Of a stretch of 64,000 nucleotides of DNA, positions 30,903 to 39,835 are shown piece after piece. Both the position numbers and the translations under genes were made by a program. The first letter of the stretch is position 1. Each line of letters begins with the position of its first letter. This DNA is from BP-133 sp040756995 (GTDB taxonomy: Bacteria > Actinomycetota > Acidimicrobiia > IMCC26256 > BP-133). The notes under the pieces were generated by a model that worked only from the letters and a program-made list of their open reading frames with translations, did not search any database and was not told the origin of the DNA. The stretch is from contig JBFLYK010000007.1 in the NCBI GenBank assembly GCA_040756995.1, forward strand, positions 105,510 to 169,509. Direction: 5' to 3'.

Positions 30903-33692
30903 TTACTCCGGAGCGCGGCGCTCCTGGTCGGGCAGGATCCCGGGGAGGCGGGACGCCAGCTGGTTCCGGGAGGTGATCCCGAGCTTGGCGTAGATGTGCT
31001 TGAGGTGGTACTCGATGGTGTTCACGCTGACCACCAACTGGCCCGCCACCTCGCGGTTGCTGAGCCCCCGGACGACGAGGCGGGCGACCGACATCTCCTG
31101 GGGAGTCAGGCCGATCTGGCGGGGTTCGCCCTGGGCGGCCGGTGCCATCCCGAGCACCGCCAGCTCCCGGTCGCAGTCCTCGAGGTAGGGCCGGGCGCGC
31201 AGCCGGCTGAAGATCTCGCCGGCGGCCTTGAGGTGGGTGATGGCCGCACTCCGCTTGCCCGCCCGCCGCAGGAATCGGCCGTAGGCGGCGTGCAGGCGGG
31301 CCCGGTCGAAGGGGATGGACACGGACTCGGCGTGACCCAACCCGGCCTCGAAGGCGGCGGTGGCGGTCGACGGGGACTTCCTGGCCGCCTCGAGGTTTCC
31401 CCGGACGCGGGCGGCGTTGCCCAGGGCCGAGTGCCGCTGCCGGGCGGCAGCCAGTGCCTCGAACGGCGCCAGGACGTCCTCCGCGTCATCGAGCCGGCCG
31501 AGGCTGATCAGCGCGTCGGCCAGCAGCTCCTGCCAGGGCCAGCGACCGCCGGGCTCGTCGATACCCTCCCGCTGTTCCATCCGCCGGATCGGCGCCAGCG
31601 CCTCGACCACGGCTTCGGGCTCACCCCGGGCCGTGGCGATGTGGGCCCGGACGATGGCGGCGTCGGCCACGCTGTTCTCGTCGTTGATCATCCGGGCGTA
31701 GCGGTCGGTGGCGTCGAGGTGGGTCTGGGCCAGCTTCCAGTCGCCGCGGGCGGCCAGCGGGGCGGCCGCCACGGTGTGGGTCCAGCTCAACGTCCAGGCC
31801 TGGTCAGCGTCCTCGCACAGCGAGGTGGCCAGCACGGCGTGGGCGATGGCGTCGTCCCAGGCGCCAAGGCGGTACTCCACGGCGCCGAGGAAGCAGATGC
31901 TGGCGAAGCGCATGACGAACGGGCCGCCGGTGGCGGCGGCGGGAACGAGGGCGGTGAAGTCGGCCCGGGCGCCGTCCAGATCGTCGGTCATGTAGCGCAT
32001 CAGCCCCCGGGCCAGGATCGGCCCCAGGTCCTCGGGAGCGAGCTGACGGGGATGCTCGGGGAGGAAGGCCAGCTCGCTGAGGCCCTCGGCGGCCCGGCCG
32101 GCGTAGGCGAGGCCGTAGCCGAGCGTGTGCCACGGCGCCCGGGTCAGATTGGTGCCGGCGACGGCGGCCATGGCCCGCCGGGCCCAGGTGACGAGCTCGG
32201 GCCCGCGGGAACGGCGGACCAGCACGAGGGCGATCTGCGTGGCGATCTTGCTCGACAGCTCCCGGTCGCTGTCGGCATCGCGGGCCTCCCAGGCGGCGAG
32301 CAGCAGCTGCTCGCCCTCATGGGGCCGGCCCGTGTCGAAGGCGAGCCGACCGAGGAGGTAACGGGGGTACGGGCCGTCGGCGCAGGCCCGGATCTCTTCG
32401 GTGAAGGCCGCGGCCCGGGCCACCTCGCCGCCGTCGAGGAGCAGCTCGATGCTCTCCAGAAGGCGCTCCTCCCGTTCGGCCGGCGTCGAGCTGAGCCGGC
32501 TGGCCCGGAGCATGGCGACGGCCGGCGCCCAGGACCCTCGGCCGCCCTGTCGGCGGGCGTAGTCGGCGAGCTCGGCGGCGAGTTCGTCGTCCTCGCCCAC
32601 CGTGGCGGCACAGCGGTGGAAGAGCGCCGCCGCCTCATCGGCGATGAGGTCGGCGGCCCGGCGGTGCAGCGCCGCCCGCTGGACCGGACCGATGTCGTGG
32701 TAGATGGCGGCCCGGGTGAGGCTGTGGGGGAAGGCGATGCGATGCTCGCCGCCGACATCCCGCAGTTCGAGCAGCCCGGCGTTGACCGCGCCTTCGACCG
32801 CCTCGAGCACGTCGGTGACGCTGGCGACGTGTTGGGCCAATCCCAGCGGGCACTGATCGCCAAGGACCGAGGCCGCGATCACCAGTCGTCGGCAGTCCGG
32901 CGAGCAGTCCGCCAGGCGGCCCAGCACCTGGGCGCTGAACGAACGGGGGCACGGCAGCGGCGTGTCGCCCGCCTTCCGGAGCGTGTCCAGAGGAAGCTCC
33001 TCAAGGAGGGCCCGGGCGTGAAGGGGGTTGCCACCGGAGTGATCGCGCAGCTGTTTGGCAACGCCGGCGGGGAGACCCTCGTCGAGGAGGCCGCTGGCCA
33101 GCTCCTGCAGGTCGGCGGTGTCGAGGCCCCGCAGCGCCACCGCCGAGCCCCGTTCTCCGTTGGACAGCTTGATCAACCCCTCGGGCAGCTCGACCGGATC
33201 CTGGTCCCGCACGGCGATGACCGTGAGCACCCGGTCGGCCTGGAATCGCCGCAGGGCGAACAGCAAGGCCAGCAACGACGGCCGGTCGGCCCACTGGGCG
33301 TCGTCGACCACGACGACGACAGGGCCCTGATCCTGGAGGCCGCTGATCAGCTCGACGAGCTGCGCTCCCACGGCGAACGGCTCCGGGGCCAGCGTCGACC
33401 CCTGCGACAGGAGGGTCGAGGCGTCGATCAGGGGCACGCCGCCCGAACGGGCCAGCTGCTCGACCACCCCGTAAGGCAGGAGCTGTTCGTGCTGCTCGCC
33501 GGCGGCCCGGAGCACGCGCACGTCGCCGGCGTCGGCGAGGAAGCGGTTGATGAGCGCCGTCTTCCCCATTCCGGGCGCACCTTCGATGAGCACCACGCCG
33601 GGGTCGCCCGACCGGGCCTCCTCGAGGCGGTCCCGGAGCACGGCGAGCTCCTCCCGCCGCCCGACGAACAGGCCGGTCAGATCACGACGCAC
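30903..33692 (-). CDS. LAL-type transcriptional regulator (AAA ATPase + LuxR HTH)
   Basis: About 929 aa from GTG 33692, which has AGGAG upstream; ATG 33764 is an alternative. N-terminal FVGRREELAVLRDRL and Walker A EGAPGMGKTALI, Walker B VVVVDDAQWAD, a central TPR-like helical region, and a C-terminal LuxR helix-turn-helix (LTPQEMSVARLVVRGLSNRE ... VNTIEYHLKHIYAKLG). Large ATP-binding LuxR (MalT-like) proteins usually activate adjacent catabolic genes in response to a ligand. It lies between, and is likely to control, the two divergent operons of the dehydrogenase system. Confidence 0.92.
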   Translation of the reverse strand: MRRDLTGLFVGRREELAVLRDRLEEARSGDPGVVLIEGAPGMGKTALINRFLADAGDVRVLRAAGEQHEQLLPYGVVEQLARSGGVPLIDASTLLSQGSTLAPEPFAVGAQLVELISGLQDQGPVVVVVDDAQWADRPSLLALLFALRRFQADRVLTVIAVRDQDPVELPEGLIKLSNGERGSAVALRGLDTADLQELASGLLDEGLPAGVAKQLRDHSGGNPLHARALLEELPLDTLRKAGDTPLPCPRSFSAQVLGRLADCSPDCRRLVIAASVLGDQCPLGLAQHVASVTDVLEAVEGAVNAGLLELRDVGGEHRIAFPHSLTRAAIYHDIGPVQRAALHRRAADLIADEAAALFHRCAATVGEDDELAAELADYARRQGGRGSWAPAVAMLRASRLSSTPAEREERLLESIELLLDGGEVARAAAFTEEIRACADGPYPRYLLGRLAFDTGRPHEGEQLLLAAWEARDADSDRELSSKIATQIALVLVRRSRGPELVTWARRAMAAVAGTNLTRAPWHTLGYGLAYAGRAAEGLSELAFLPEHPRQLAPEDLGPILARGLMRYMTDDLDGARADFTALVPAAATGGPFVMRFASICFLGAVEYRLGAWDDAIAHAVLATSLCEDADQAWTLSWTHTVAAAPLAARGDWKLAQTHLDATDRYARMINDENSVADAAIVRAHIATARGEPEAVVEALAPIRRMEQREGIDEPGGRWPWQELLADALISLGRLDDAEDVLAPFEALAAARQRHSALGNAARVRGNLEAARKSPSTATAAFEAGLGHAESVSIPFDRARLHAAYGRFLRRAGKRSAAITHLKAAGEIFSRLRARPYLEDCDRELAVLGMAPAAQGEPRQIGLTPQEMSVARLVVRGLSNREVAGQLVVSVNTIEYHLKHIYAKLGITSRNQLASRLPGILPDQERRAPE

Positions 33693-33774
33693 GTTGACAT
33701 GGCTCCTGCACGGCGCCCCACGGTACCGCCCGGCGCCCGGCCCGCCACCGTCGCGCCGCTTCATCGTGGGTAGA

Positions 33775-33817
33775 CCACGGCCTTCCGTGGGACGGGCCGC
33801 CCCGGAGCTACGGAGGG
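33775..33817 (+). promoter_or_regulatory. Candidate operator region upstream of E2/E3 operon and LAL gene
   Basis: Contains dyad CCACGG-CCTT-CCGTGG (33775-33790), the overlapping CCTTCCGTGGGACGGG, and GGAGCTACGGA at 33804-33814, the inverted form of the TCCGTAG motif seen at 30860-30882. It lies about 100-140 bp before the E2 start and just upstream of the regulator gene. Confidence 0.45.
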
Positions 33818-33914
33818 CCGTGTCGCCGCGGCGGGCGCCGGTTCATAGCATCCGACGCTCGAGCCGGCGGACGGGTCGTCCCGGCACACGATCGTCACAG
33901 CGAGGGGCCCCAAG

Positions 33915-35108
33915 GTGGAGTTTCGTCTTCCGGATCTCGGCGAAGGACTCGAGGAGGCGGAGATCGTCGAGTGGCTGGTGGCCGAGGGGACGGTGGTGAA
34001 GCGCGACCAACCGATCGTCGCCGTGTCGACGGACAAGGCGGTTGTCGAACTGCCCTCTCCTGTGGCCGGACGGCTGATGGAACGGCGCGGCGCGCCGGGA
34101 GACCGGCTGCAGGTCGGCGAGGTCATCGCCGTCATCGGCGACGACGACAGCCTGGTCTCGGCCGGCGTCCGGGCTCGGCCCCGCGCCGCCCCGACCGTCC
34201 GACGCCTCGCCGCCGAACTCGGCATCGATCTCACCACGGTCCCCGCCGGGCCGGATGGCCGCATCCGGGCCGACGACGTCCGCCGGGCCGCCGAGGCCGC
34301 CACCCTCGTGGTCGAAGAGCCGCGGCCCGCTCCCCCGGCCGAACCTCCACCGCCGGGGCCGCCGCCGGTGAGGGCCGTCCACCCGCCGAAACCCAGCATC
34401 GGGCAGGCGGCACCGGGGCGTCATCCGCTGGTCGGTATCCGACGGCGCACCGCCGAGGTCATGGCCAACGCCTGGGCGAACGTGCCGCACATCGCCAACA
34501 TGGACGAGATCGACGCCACGGCGCTGCTCGACGCCCGCCGCCGGCTGCAGGACGCCGCTCCGGAACAGGCCGAAGTGATCGGCCTCCTCCCGCTCCTCGT
34601 CATGGCGACGGTGCAGACGCTGCGCCGGTTCCCGCTCGTCAACGCCCACCTCGACGCCACCGCCGGCCAGATCGAGGTCCACGCCGAGATCAACATCGGC
34701 CTCGCCGTTGCCACCGCCGATGGGCTCGTCGTCCCTGTCGTCCGCCACGCCGACCGGCTCGAACTCCTGGCGCTGGCGGCCGAGATCGACCGGCTCGTCA
34801 CCGCCGCCCGGTCGCGGACACTGCACCCGGCGGAACTCGACGGCGCCACGTGCACGGTGACGAACTTCGGCAGCCTCGGAGCCGGCCGCTTCTCCACGCC
34901 CATCATCACGCCTCCCCAGGTGGCCGTCGTGGGCTTCGGCCGAGTCGCTCCCCGGCCGCTGGTGGTCGAGGAGGCGATCGTCGCCCGCCCGACACTCCCC
35001 TACACCGTGGCGGTGGACCACCGGGTGCTCGACGGAGACGTCGTCAGCGCCTTCAGCGCCGCGCTGGTCGACCGGCTCACCAATCCTCTGAGCCTTCTCC
35101 TCGGGTAG
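33915..35108 (+). CDS. Dihydrolipoamide acyltransferase (E2)
   Basis: 397 aa. One N-terminal lipoyl domain with the lipoylated Lys in STDKAVVELPSP, a Pro/Ala linker, a peripheral subunit-binding domain (RAAPTVRRLAAELGIDLTTV), a second Pro-rich linker and the catalytic domain with VDHRVLDGDVVSAF. Core of the 2-oxoacid dehydrogenase complex; receives the acyl group from E1 and transfers it to CoA. First gene of the plus-strand operon. GTG 33915 follows AAGG. Confidence 0.93.
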   Translation: MEFRLPDLGEGLEEAEIVEWLVAEGTVVKRDQPIVAVSTDKAVVELPSPVAGRLMERRGAPGDRLQVGEVIAVIGDDDSLVSAGVRARPRAAPTVRRLAAELGIDLTTVPAGPDGRIRADDVRRAAEAATLVVEEPRPAPPAEPPPPGPPPVRAVHPPKPSIGQAAPGRHPLVGIRRRTAEVMANAWANVPHIANMDEIDATALLDARRRLQDAAPEQAEVIGLLPLLVMATVQTLRRFPLVNAHLDATAGQIEVHAEINIGLAVATADGLVVPVVRHADRLELLALAAEIDRLVTAARSRTLHPAELDGATCTVTNFGSLGAGRFSTPIITPPQVAVVGFGRVAPRPLVVEEAIVARPTLPYTVAVDHRVLDGDVVSAFSAALVDRLTNPLSLLLG

Positions 35109-35114
35109 GCGGAC

Positions 35115-36497
35115 GTGGTCGTAGGCGAGCTCTCCACCTTCACCGACGTCGTCATCATCGGCGGCGGCCCCGGCGGCTACACCGCCGCCGAGCGGATCGC
35201 CCGGGCCGGCAAGCGGGTCGTGCTGGTCGAGCGGGACCGGCTCGGTGGTGTCTGCCTCAATGCCGGCTGCATTCCGAGCAAGGCGCTCATCCAGGTGGCC
35301 CACGCCACCGCCCTCCCGCTCGCCGCCGCGGCGTGGGGAGTGGAAGCGAAAGCGGTCGTCGACATGGACCGCGTGCAGACGTGGATGTCGTCGGTCGTCG
35401 ATGGGCTACGAACCGACGTCGCGGGCGTCATCCACCGGGCCGGGGTCGAGGTCGTGGCCGGCATCGCCCGCTTCTCGTCCCCCCGGCGCATCGTGGTGCA
35501 GGGCGACGGCGCCGCCCGCCACATCGAGTTCGACCACGCCGTGATCGCCACCGGCTCCCGTCCCGCCGTCCTGGCGGCGCTCCCCGTCGATCACGTGCGC
35601 CTTCTCGACTCGACCGACGCCTTGGCCCTGCGCACGGTCCCACCCCGCCTGGCGGTCGTCGGTGGCGGCTACATCGGGCTCGAGTTGGGCTGCGCCCTGC
35701 ACAAGCTCGGCAGCGCCGTCACCGTGGTCGAGATCGGCGATCGGCTCCTGCCGTCGATGCACCCGGCCCTCGGTGCGGCCCTCGGGCGACGGCTGGTGGA
35801 GCGGGGCATCGAGGTACTGCTCCACACCAGTGCCGTCGACGATGACGGCGAATCGCTGTTGGTGCGAGGTCCGGCCGGGGAACGACGGTTGGCCGTCGAC
35901 GCCGTGCTGGTCTGCGTCGGCCGGCGGCCCAACACCGACGACCTCGGTCTCGACCGGGCCGGCATCCCCTGCCAGGACAGCGGCCACATCGCCGTCGACG
36001 CCGCCCGCCGCGCCGCCGGCGGCGTTCTGGCCATCGGCGACGTCACCGCCGGCCCCGGCCTGGCCCACAAGGCCACGGCCGAAGCCGAGATTGCGGCGGC
36101 CACGGTCATCGGCCGGCGGGCCGAGTTCGCCCCGGCCTGCATTCCGCAGGTCGTCTTCACCGATCCGGAGGCCGCCTCCGCCGGGCTCACGCCCCAGGAG
36201 GCCGCCGCGGCGGGCATCGCCACCGTGACCCGCCGGCTGTCGCTGCGAGCCTCACCCCGGGCGCAGCTGACCGGTGATGCCGGATTCGTCGAGCTCGTCG
36301 CCGAAGCCGGCGGCGGCGCCCTGCTCGGCGCGCACATCGTCGGCGCGACCGCCGCCGAGCTCATTGCTGAAGCGGCGCTGGCCATCGAGCTCGGCGCGAC
36401 GCTGGAGGACCTCGCGCTCACCATCCACCCTCACCCGACGGCGTCGGAGTCCCTCGCCCTGGCCGCCGGACTGCGAACGAGGAGCGCACCGTGCTGA
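35115..36497 (+). CDS. lpdA: Dihydrolipoamide dehydrogenase (E3)
   Basis: 460 aa FAD/NAD disulfide oxidoreductase that reoxidises the lipoyl arm of E2. FAD motif IIGGGPGGYTAAERIA, redox disulfide GGVCLNAGCIPSK, NAD motif VVGGGYIGLELG, second FAD contact AIGDVTAGPGLAHKA, and catalytic HPHPTASES at the C-terminus. GTG 35115 lies 6 bp past E2, and its end overlaps the next gene by 7 bp. Confidence 0.94.
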   Translation: MVVGELSTFTDVVIIGGGPGGYTAAERIARAGKRVVLVERDRLGGVCLNAGCIPSKALIQVAHATALPLAAAAWGVEAKAVVDMDRVQTWMSSVVDGLRTDVAGVIHRAGVEVVAGIARFSSPRRIVVQGDGAARHIEFDHAVIATGSRPAVLAALPVDHVRLLDSTDALALRTVPPRLAVVGGGYIGLELGCALHKLGSAVTVVEIGDRLLPSMHPALGAALGRRLVERGIEVLLHTSAVDDDGESLLVRGPAGERRLAVDAVLVCVGRRPNTDDLGLDRAGIPCQDSGHIAVDAARRAAGGVLAIGDVTAGPGLAHKATAEAEIAAATVIGRRAEFAPACIPQVVFTDPEAASAGLTPQEAAAAGIATVTRRLSLRASPRAQLTGDAGFVELVAEAGGGALLGAHIVGATAAELIAEAALAIELGATLEDLALTIHPHPTASESLALAAGLRTRSAPC

Positions 36498-37909
36498 CCG
36501 GCGCCGCTCTCGACGAGCTGAAGGGCTTGCTCCCCGGGCGGATCTCGGTGTCCGACACGGAACGGCAGCGGCACGGTCACGACGAGTCGTACCATCCCCC
36601 GACGCCCCCGGATGCCGTCGTCTACCCGACGAGCACCGAGGAAGTGGCCCAGATCGTCAGGATCTGCGCCACTCATCGCCTAGCGATCATTCCCTTCGGC
36701 GTGGGCTCGTCCCTCGAAGGACACGTCGCCGCCGTGAACGGCGGTGTCTGCATCGACCTGTCGGAGATGAACGGCATCCTCAGCGTGCGGCACGACGACC
36801 TCGACGCCACCGTCCAGGCCGGTGTGACGCGCCAGCAGCTGAACGCCGCGCTGCAACCGGAGGGCTTCTTCTTCCCGGTTGATCCCGGCGCCGATGCCAC
36901 CCTGGGCGGCATGGCCGCGACCCGCGCCTCGGGCACCACCACCGTCCGGTACGGGTCGATGCGCGACAACGTCCTCAGCCTCGTGGCCGTCCTCGCCGAC
37001 GGACGGGTGATCCGCACCGCCCGCCGGGCCCGCAAGTCGTCGGCGGGGTACGACCTCACCCGCCTCCTCATCGGTTCCGAGGGAACCCTCGGCGTCATCA
37101 CCGAACTGACCGTCCGCATCTACGGCACGCCAGAGGCGATCTCCGCTGCGGTCTGCCCCTTCCCCACCGTGGAGGCGGCGGTCACGACCGTCATCCGCAC
37201 CATCCAGTTCGGCGTCCCGATCGCCCGGGCCGAGTTCCTCGACGACGTCGCCATCGACGCCGTGAACCGCCACCATGGCCTCGCCCACGCCGTGCGACCG
37301 ACGCTGTTCCTCGAGCTCCACGGCAGCCCGGCTTCCGTCCGGGAGCAGATGGACACGGTGGCCGAGATCGCAGCCGGACAGGGGGCCGGCGAGTTCCGCA
37401 CCGCGACGAGCGAGCACGACCGCAACCAGCTCTGGCGCGCCCGGCATCACGCCCTCTACGCCGGTCTGGCGCTGCGTCCCGGTTCACGGGGCCTGGTCAC
37501 CGATGTCTGCGTTCCGATCTCCCAGCTGGCCGCCTGCATCGCCGAGACGAAAGCCGACCTGGCCCGCTCCTCCCTACCGGCGGTGATCGTCGGCCACGTC
37601 GGCGACGGGAACTTCCACACGCTGCTGCTGGTCGACCCGGACGAGCCGGCGGAGATCACCCAGGCCCAGGCCCTCAACGACCGGATGGTCGAGCGGGCGC
37701 TGCGGATGGACGGCACCTGCACCGGTGAACACGGAATCGGCCTCGGGAAACGCCATTACCTCTGGACCGAGCACGGTGAGGGCGTCGACGTGATGCGAGC
37801 CATCAAAACGGCCCTCGACCCTCACAATCTGCTGAACCCCGGCAAGGTCGTGAGCCCCCCGGCGGCGAACGCCGACATGCCACACTCCGCCCATGGAGAT
37901 GCCCCCTGA
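36491..37909 (+). CDS. FAD-linked 2-hydroxyacid dehydrogenase (D-lactate dehydrogenase/GlcD type)
   Basis: 472 aa. FAD-binding PCMH domain (PFGVGSSLEGHVAAVNGGVC, DPGADATLGGMAATRASGTT) and C-terminal oxidase domain with HVGDGNFHTLL and GEHGIGLGKRHYL. Oxidises a D-2-hydroxyacid to a 2-oxoacid and passes electrons to the respiratory chain. As last gene of the E2/E3 operon it may make the 2-oxoacid the complex then decarboxylates (inference). The last ~15 residues (ADMPHSAHGDAP) are an extra tail. Confidence 0.9.
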   Translation: MLTGAALDELKGLLPGRISVSDTERQRHGHDESYHPPTPPDAVVYPTSTEEVAQIVRICATHRLAIIPFGVGSSLEGHVAAVNGGVCIDLSEMNGILSVRHDDLDATVQAGVTRQQLNAALQPEGFFFPVDPGADATLGGMAATRASGTTTVRYGSMRDNVLSLVAVLADGRVIRTARRARKSSAGYDLTRLLIGSEGTLGVITELTVRIYGTPEAISAAVCPFPTVEAAVTTVIRTIQFGVPIARAEFLDDVAIDAVNRHHGLAHAVRPTLFLELHGSPASVREQMDTVAEIAAGQGAGEFRTATSEHDRNQLWRARHHALYAGLALRPGSRGLVTDVCVPISQLAACIAETKADLARSSLPAVIVGHVGDGNFHTLLLVDPDEPAEITQAQALNDRMVERALRMDGTCTGEHGIGLGKRHYLWTEHGEGVDVMRAIKTALDPHNLLNPGKVVSPPAANADMPHSAHGDAP

Positions 37910-38039
37910 AGCCCTTCGTCGCCTCGCTGAGGACCGGGTCGCCGGGCAAGCAGGCCAGCATCCACTCGAACACGTCGTCGCCATCGAAGTTGCGCCACGA
38001 CGACACCCTGGGTGCGGATACTGGATCTCGATTCGTCAC
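37803..38039 (-). CDS. Possible gene remnant, 78 aa
   Basis: Residues 13-50 (SSWRNFDGDDVFEWMLACLP and following) have normal codon use and look protein-like, but the frame runs into the 3' end of the plus-strand dehydrogenase gene and has no clear ribosome-binding site. It may be the start of a lost gene. No family recognised. Confidence 0.22.
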   Translation of the reverse strand: MTNRDPVSAPRVSSWRNFDGDDVFEWMLACLPGDPVLSEATKGFRGHLHGRSVACRRSPPGGSRPCRGSADCEGRGPF

Positions 38040-38099
38040 AGGCGGCGGACTGGCCAGGCTGGTAGAGACGTCATCAGAGGGCGATCTACCGGCGCGGCT

Positions 38100-38624
38100 T
38101 CACTTTGCGCGACGGGTGGCCTGCTTCGCTCGGCGGGGTTTGGGTCGGTGCTGATAGCGGTCCTGGAAGGGCTTGCTGGCGGCGGGGCCGGCGGTGAAGA
38201 CGAACTCGGGGCCGTCGAGTCGCCGCCCGGTGGCCCGATCGACCACCACGGGTTCGGCCTCGGCGCCGGTTTCGGCGTCGACGAGCACCATGCTGCGTTG
38301 GCTGGGGGCGAGGCGGCTGTTGCCCCAGCCGGCGAGGACGACGATGACTGGACGGAGTGAGCGGCCGAGGTCGGTGAGGAGGTATTCGTAGCGGGGTGGC
38401 CGATCCTGGTATCGGCGCCGTTCGAGCAGGCCGCTGTCGACGAGGCGCTTGAGCCGATTGGTGAGCAGGCTCGACGAGATGCCCAGGTTCTCCTGGAACT
38501 GGTCGAAGCGGGTGAAGCCGTCGAAGGCGTCGTGGAGGATCAACAGCGTCCACCACTCCCCGACGAGTCCGAGGGTGGACGACAGCGGACACTCCCGGTC
38601 CTCGAGCCTGATCTTCTCAACCAC
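38100..38624 (-). CDS. HxlR-family transcriptional regulator
   Basis: 174 aa. HxlR winged helix with CPLSSTLGLVGEWWTLLILH, GFTRFDQFQENLGISSSLL and RLKRLVDSGLLERR, then an extended basic C-terminal region (PKPRRAKQATRRAK), which is longer than the usual ~120 aa. Divergent from the SDR gene, with a matching dyad in the shared promoter and another before the SnoaL-like gene. Confidence 0.9.
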   Translation of the reverse strand: MVEKIRLEDRECPLSSTLGLVGEWWTLLILHDAFDGFTRFDQFQENLGISSSLLTNRLKRLVDSGLLERRRYQDRPPRYEYLLTDLGRSLRPVIVVLAGWGNSRLAPSQRSMVLVDAETGAEAEPVVVDRATGRRLDGPEFVFTAGPAASKPFQDRYQHRPKPRRAKQATRRAK

Positions 38625-38642
38625 GGGCAGGCCCCTCCTTGA

Positions 38643-38662
38643 CTTCTATTTTCGAAGTCACT
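38643..38662. promoter_or_regulatory. Candidate HxlR operator, site 1
   Basis: CTTC-N7-GAAG dyad (CTTCTATTTTCGAAG) followed by TCACT, placed between the HxlR start (38624) and the SDR start (38718). Site 2 at 39696 shares CTTCTAT.T..GAAGT.ACT. Confidence 0.55.
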
Positions 38663-38717
38663 AGCTTTCATCTTAGCAGTTGCTCGACTGCGCGCCCCGC
38701 CCATCTACGGAGGAGCC

Positions 38718-39503
38718 ATGGCCGTTTCCCGGACCGGCGAGCTTACGGGAAGGCGGGCGCTGGTGACCGGTGCCACCCAGGGGGCGGGGGCGGCCATCGC
38801 CCAGCGCCTGCGGTGGGAGGGCGCCGAGGTCTGGGCGGCGGCGCGGCGGTTGCCGCCCGGCTACCCAGACCGGGAACGGTTCGTCGCCGCCGACCTCACG
38901 ACCGCCGAGGGCACGGCCGCCGTCGCCCTGCGAGTCATCCAGACGGGCGGGGTGGACATCCTGGTCCACGTCGTGGGCGGCTCGGAGGCTCCGGCCGGCG
39001 GGTTCGCCGCGCTCGGTGACGAGCACTGGGACGCCGAGCTCCGCCTGAACCTGCTCGCCGCTGTCCGCCTCGACCGCGCCCTGGTGCCGGCCATGGTGCA
39101 AGCGGGGCGGGGCAGCGTCGTGCACATCTCTTCCATTCAGCGCAAGATGCCGCTCAGCAACGGCACTCTGGCCTACGCGGCGGCCAAGGCCGGGCTCACC
39201 ACCTACAGCAAGGGGCTGGCTACCGAGGTTGCACCCTCGGGGGTCCGAGTCAACAGCGTGGCCCCCGGCTTCATCCGCACGTCCGGGGCCGAGGCCCTCA
39301 TCGACCGGGTCGCCCAAGCCGGAGAGTTTTCGCGGGAGCTCGCCCTCGCGACGCTGATGGACTCCCTTGGAGGTATCCCCCTCGGCCGTCCCGTCGAGCC
39401 CGAGGAGGTCGCCGAGCTGGTCGCCTTCCTCGTGAGTGACCGGGCCTCGGCCATCACCGGCGCCGAGCACACCATCGACGGCGGCACCATCCGCACCACG
39501 TGA
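38718..39503 (+). CDS. Short-chain dehydrogenase/reductase
   Basis: 261 aa classical SDR. Cofactor motif TGATQGAGAAIA, Asp in AADLTT, Ser in ISSIQRK and catalytic YAAAK. The end GAEHTIDGGTIRT is typical. Probably an NAD(P)-dependent alcohol dehydrogenase or ketoreductase. Likely controlled by the divergent HxlR regulator. Start ATG 38718 has GGAGG upstream. Confidence 0.9.
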   Translation: MAVSRTGELTGRRALVTGATQGAGAAIAQRLRWEGAEVWAAARRLPPGYPDRERFVAADLTTAEGTAAVALRVIQTGGVDILVHVVGGSEAPAGGFAALGDEHWDAELRLNLLAAVRLDRALVPAMVQAGRGSVVHISSIQRKMPLSNGTLAYAAAKAGLTTYSKGLATEVAPSGVRVNSVAPGFIRTSGAEALIDRVAQAGEFSRELALATLMDSLGGIPLGRPVEPEEVAELVAFLVSDRASAITGAEHTIDGGTIRTT

Positions 39504-39695
39504 CCGCTGTCCACCATCGGAGGATCACCACACGGGGACATACCACGATGGCGCCGGCCGCTCGCCCGCGCCGTGAGGCTCAGCAGTTCTGCGGGGCGTG
39601 CACCGGCACCAGCGGGCATCTTGGGCCTCGAACCTGATACTCCAGGCCCGTGTTTGCGACCTCCGGGGTGTCACTGCTACCTTCGAAGTTAGTAG

Positions 39696-39715
39696 CTTCT
39701 ATGTCAGAAGTGACT
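39696..39715. promoter_or_regulatory. Candidate HxlR operator, site 2
   Basis: CTTCTATGTCAGAAGTGACT matches site 1 in 16 of 20 positions with the same CTTC-N7-GAAG dyad. It lies in the 332-bp gap before the SnoaL-like gene; the rest of that gap shows a nearby CTTCGAAG (39681) and nothing else recognisable. Confidence 0.5.
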
Positions 39716-39835
39716 CGACTCACCGCGTCTTGAAAGGACATTACGGAGCGATACATCCTCCGTTCCGCGACGTGTTTGCCGGCGACGTCCAATTGAAACA
39801 CCGATTTGATGGCCGCCACGACGAGGAGTACACGC

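Noticed and set aside
30996..33773. 925-aa plus-strand ORF opposite the LAL regulator
   Set aside because: Low-complexity Gly/Arg/Gln composition; the minus strand has all expected motifs.
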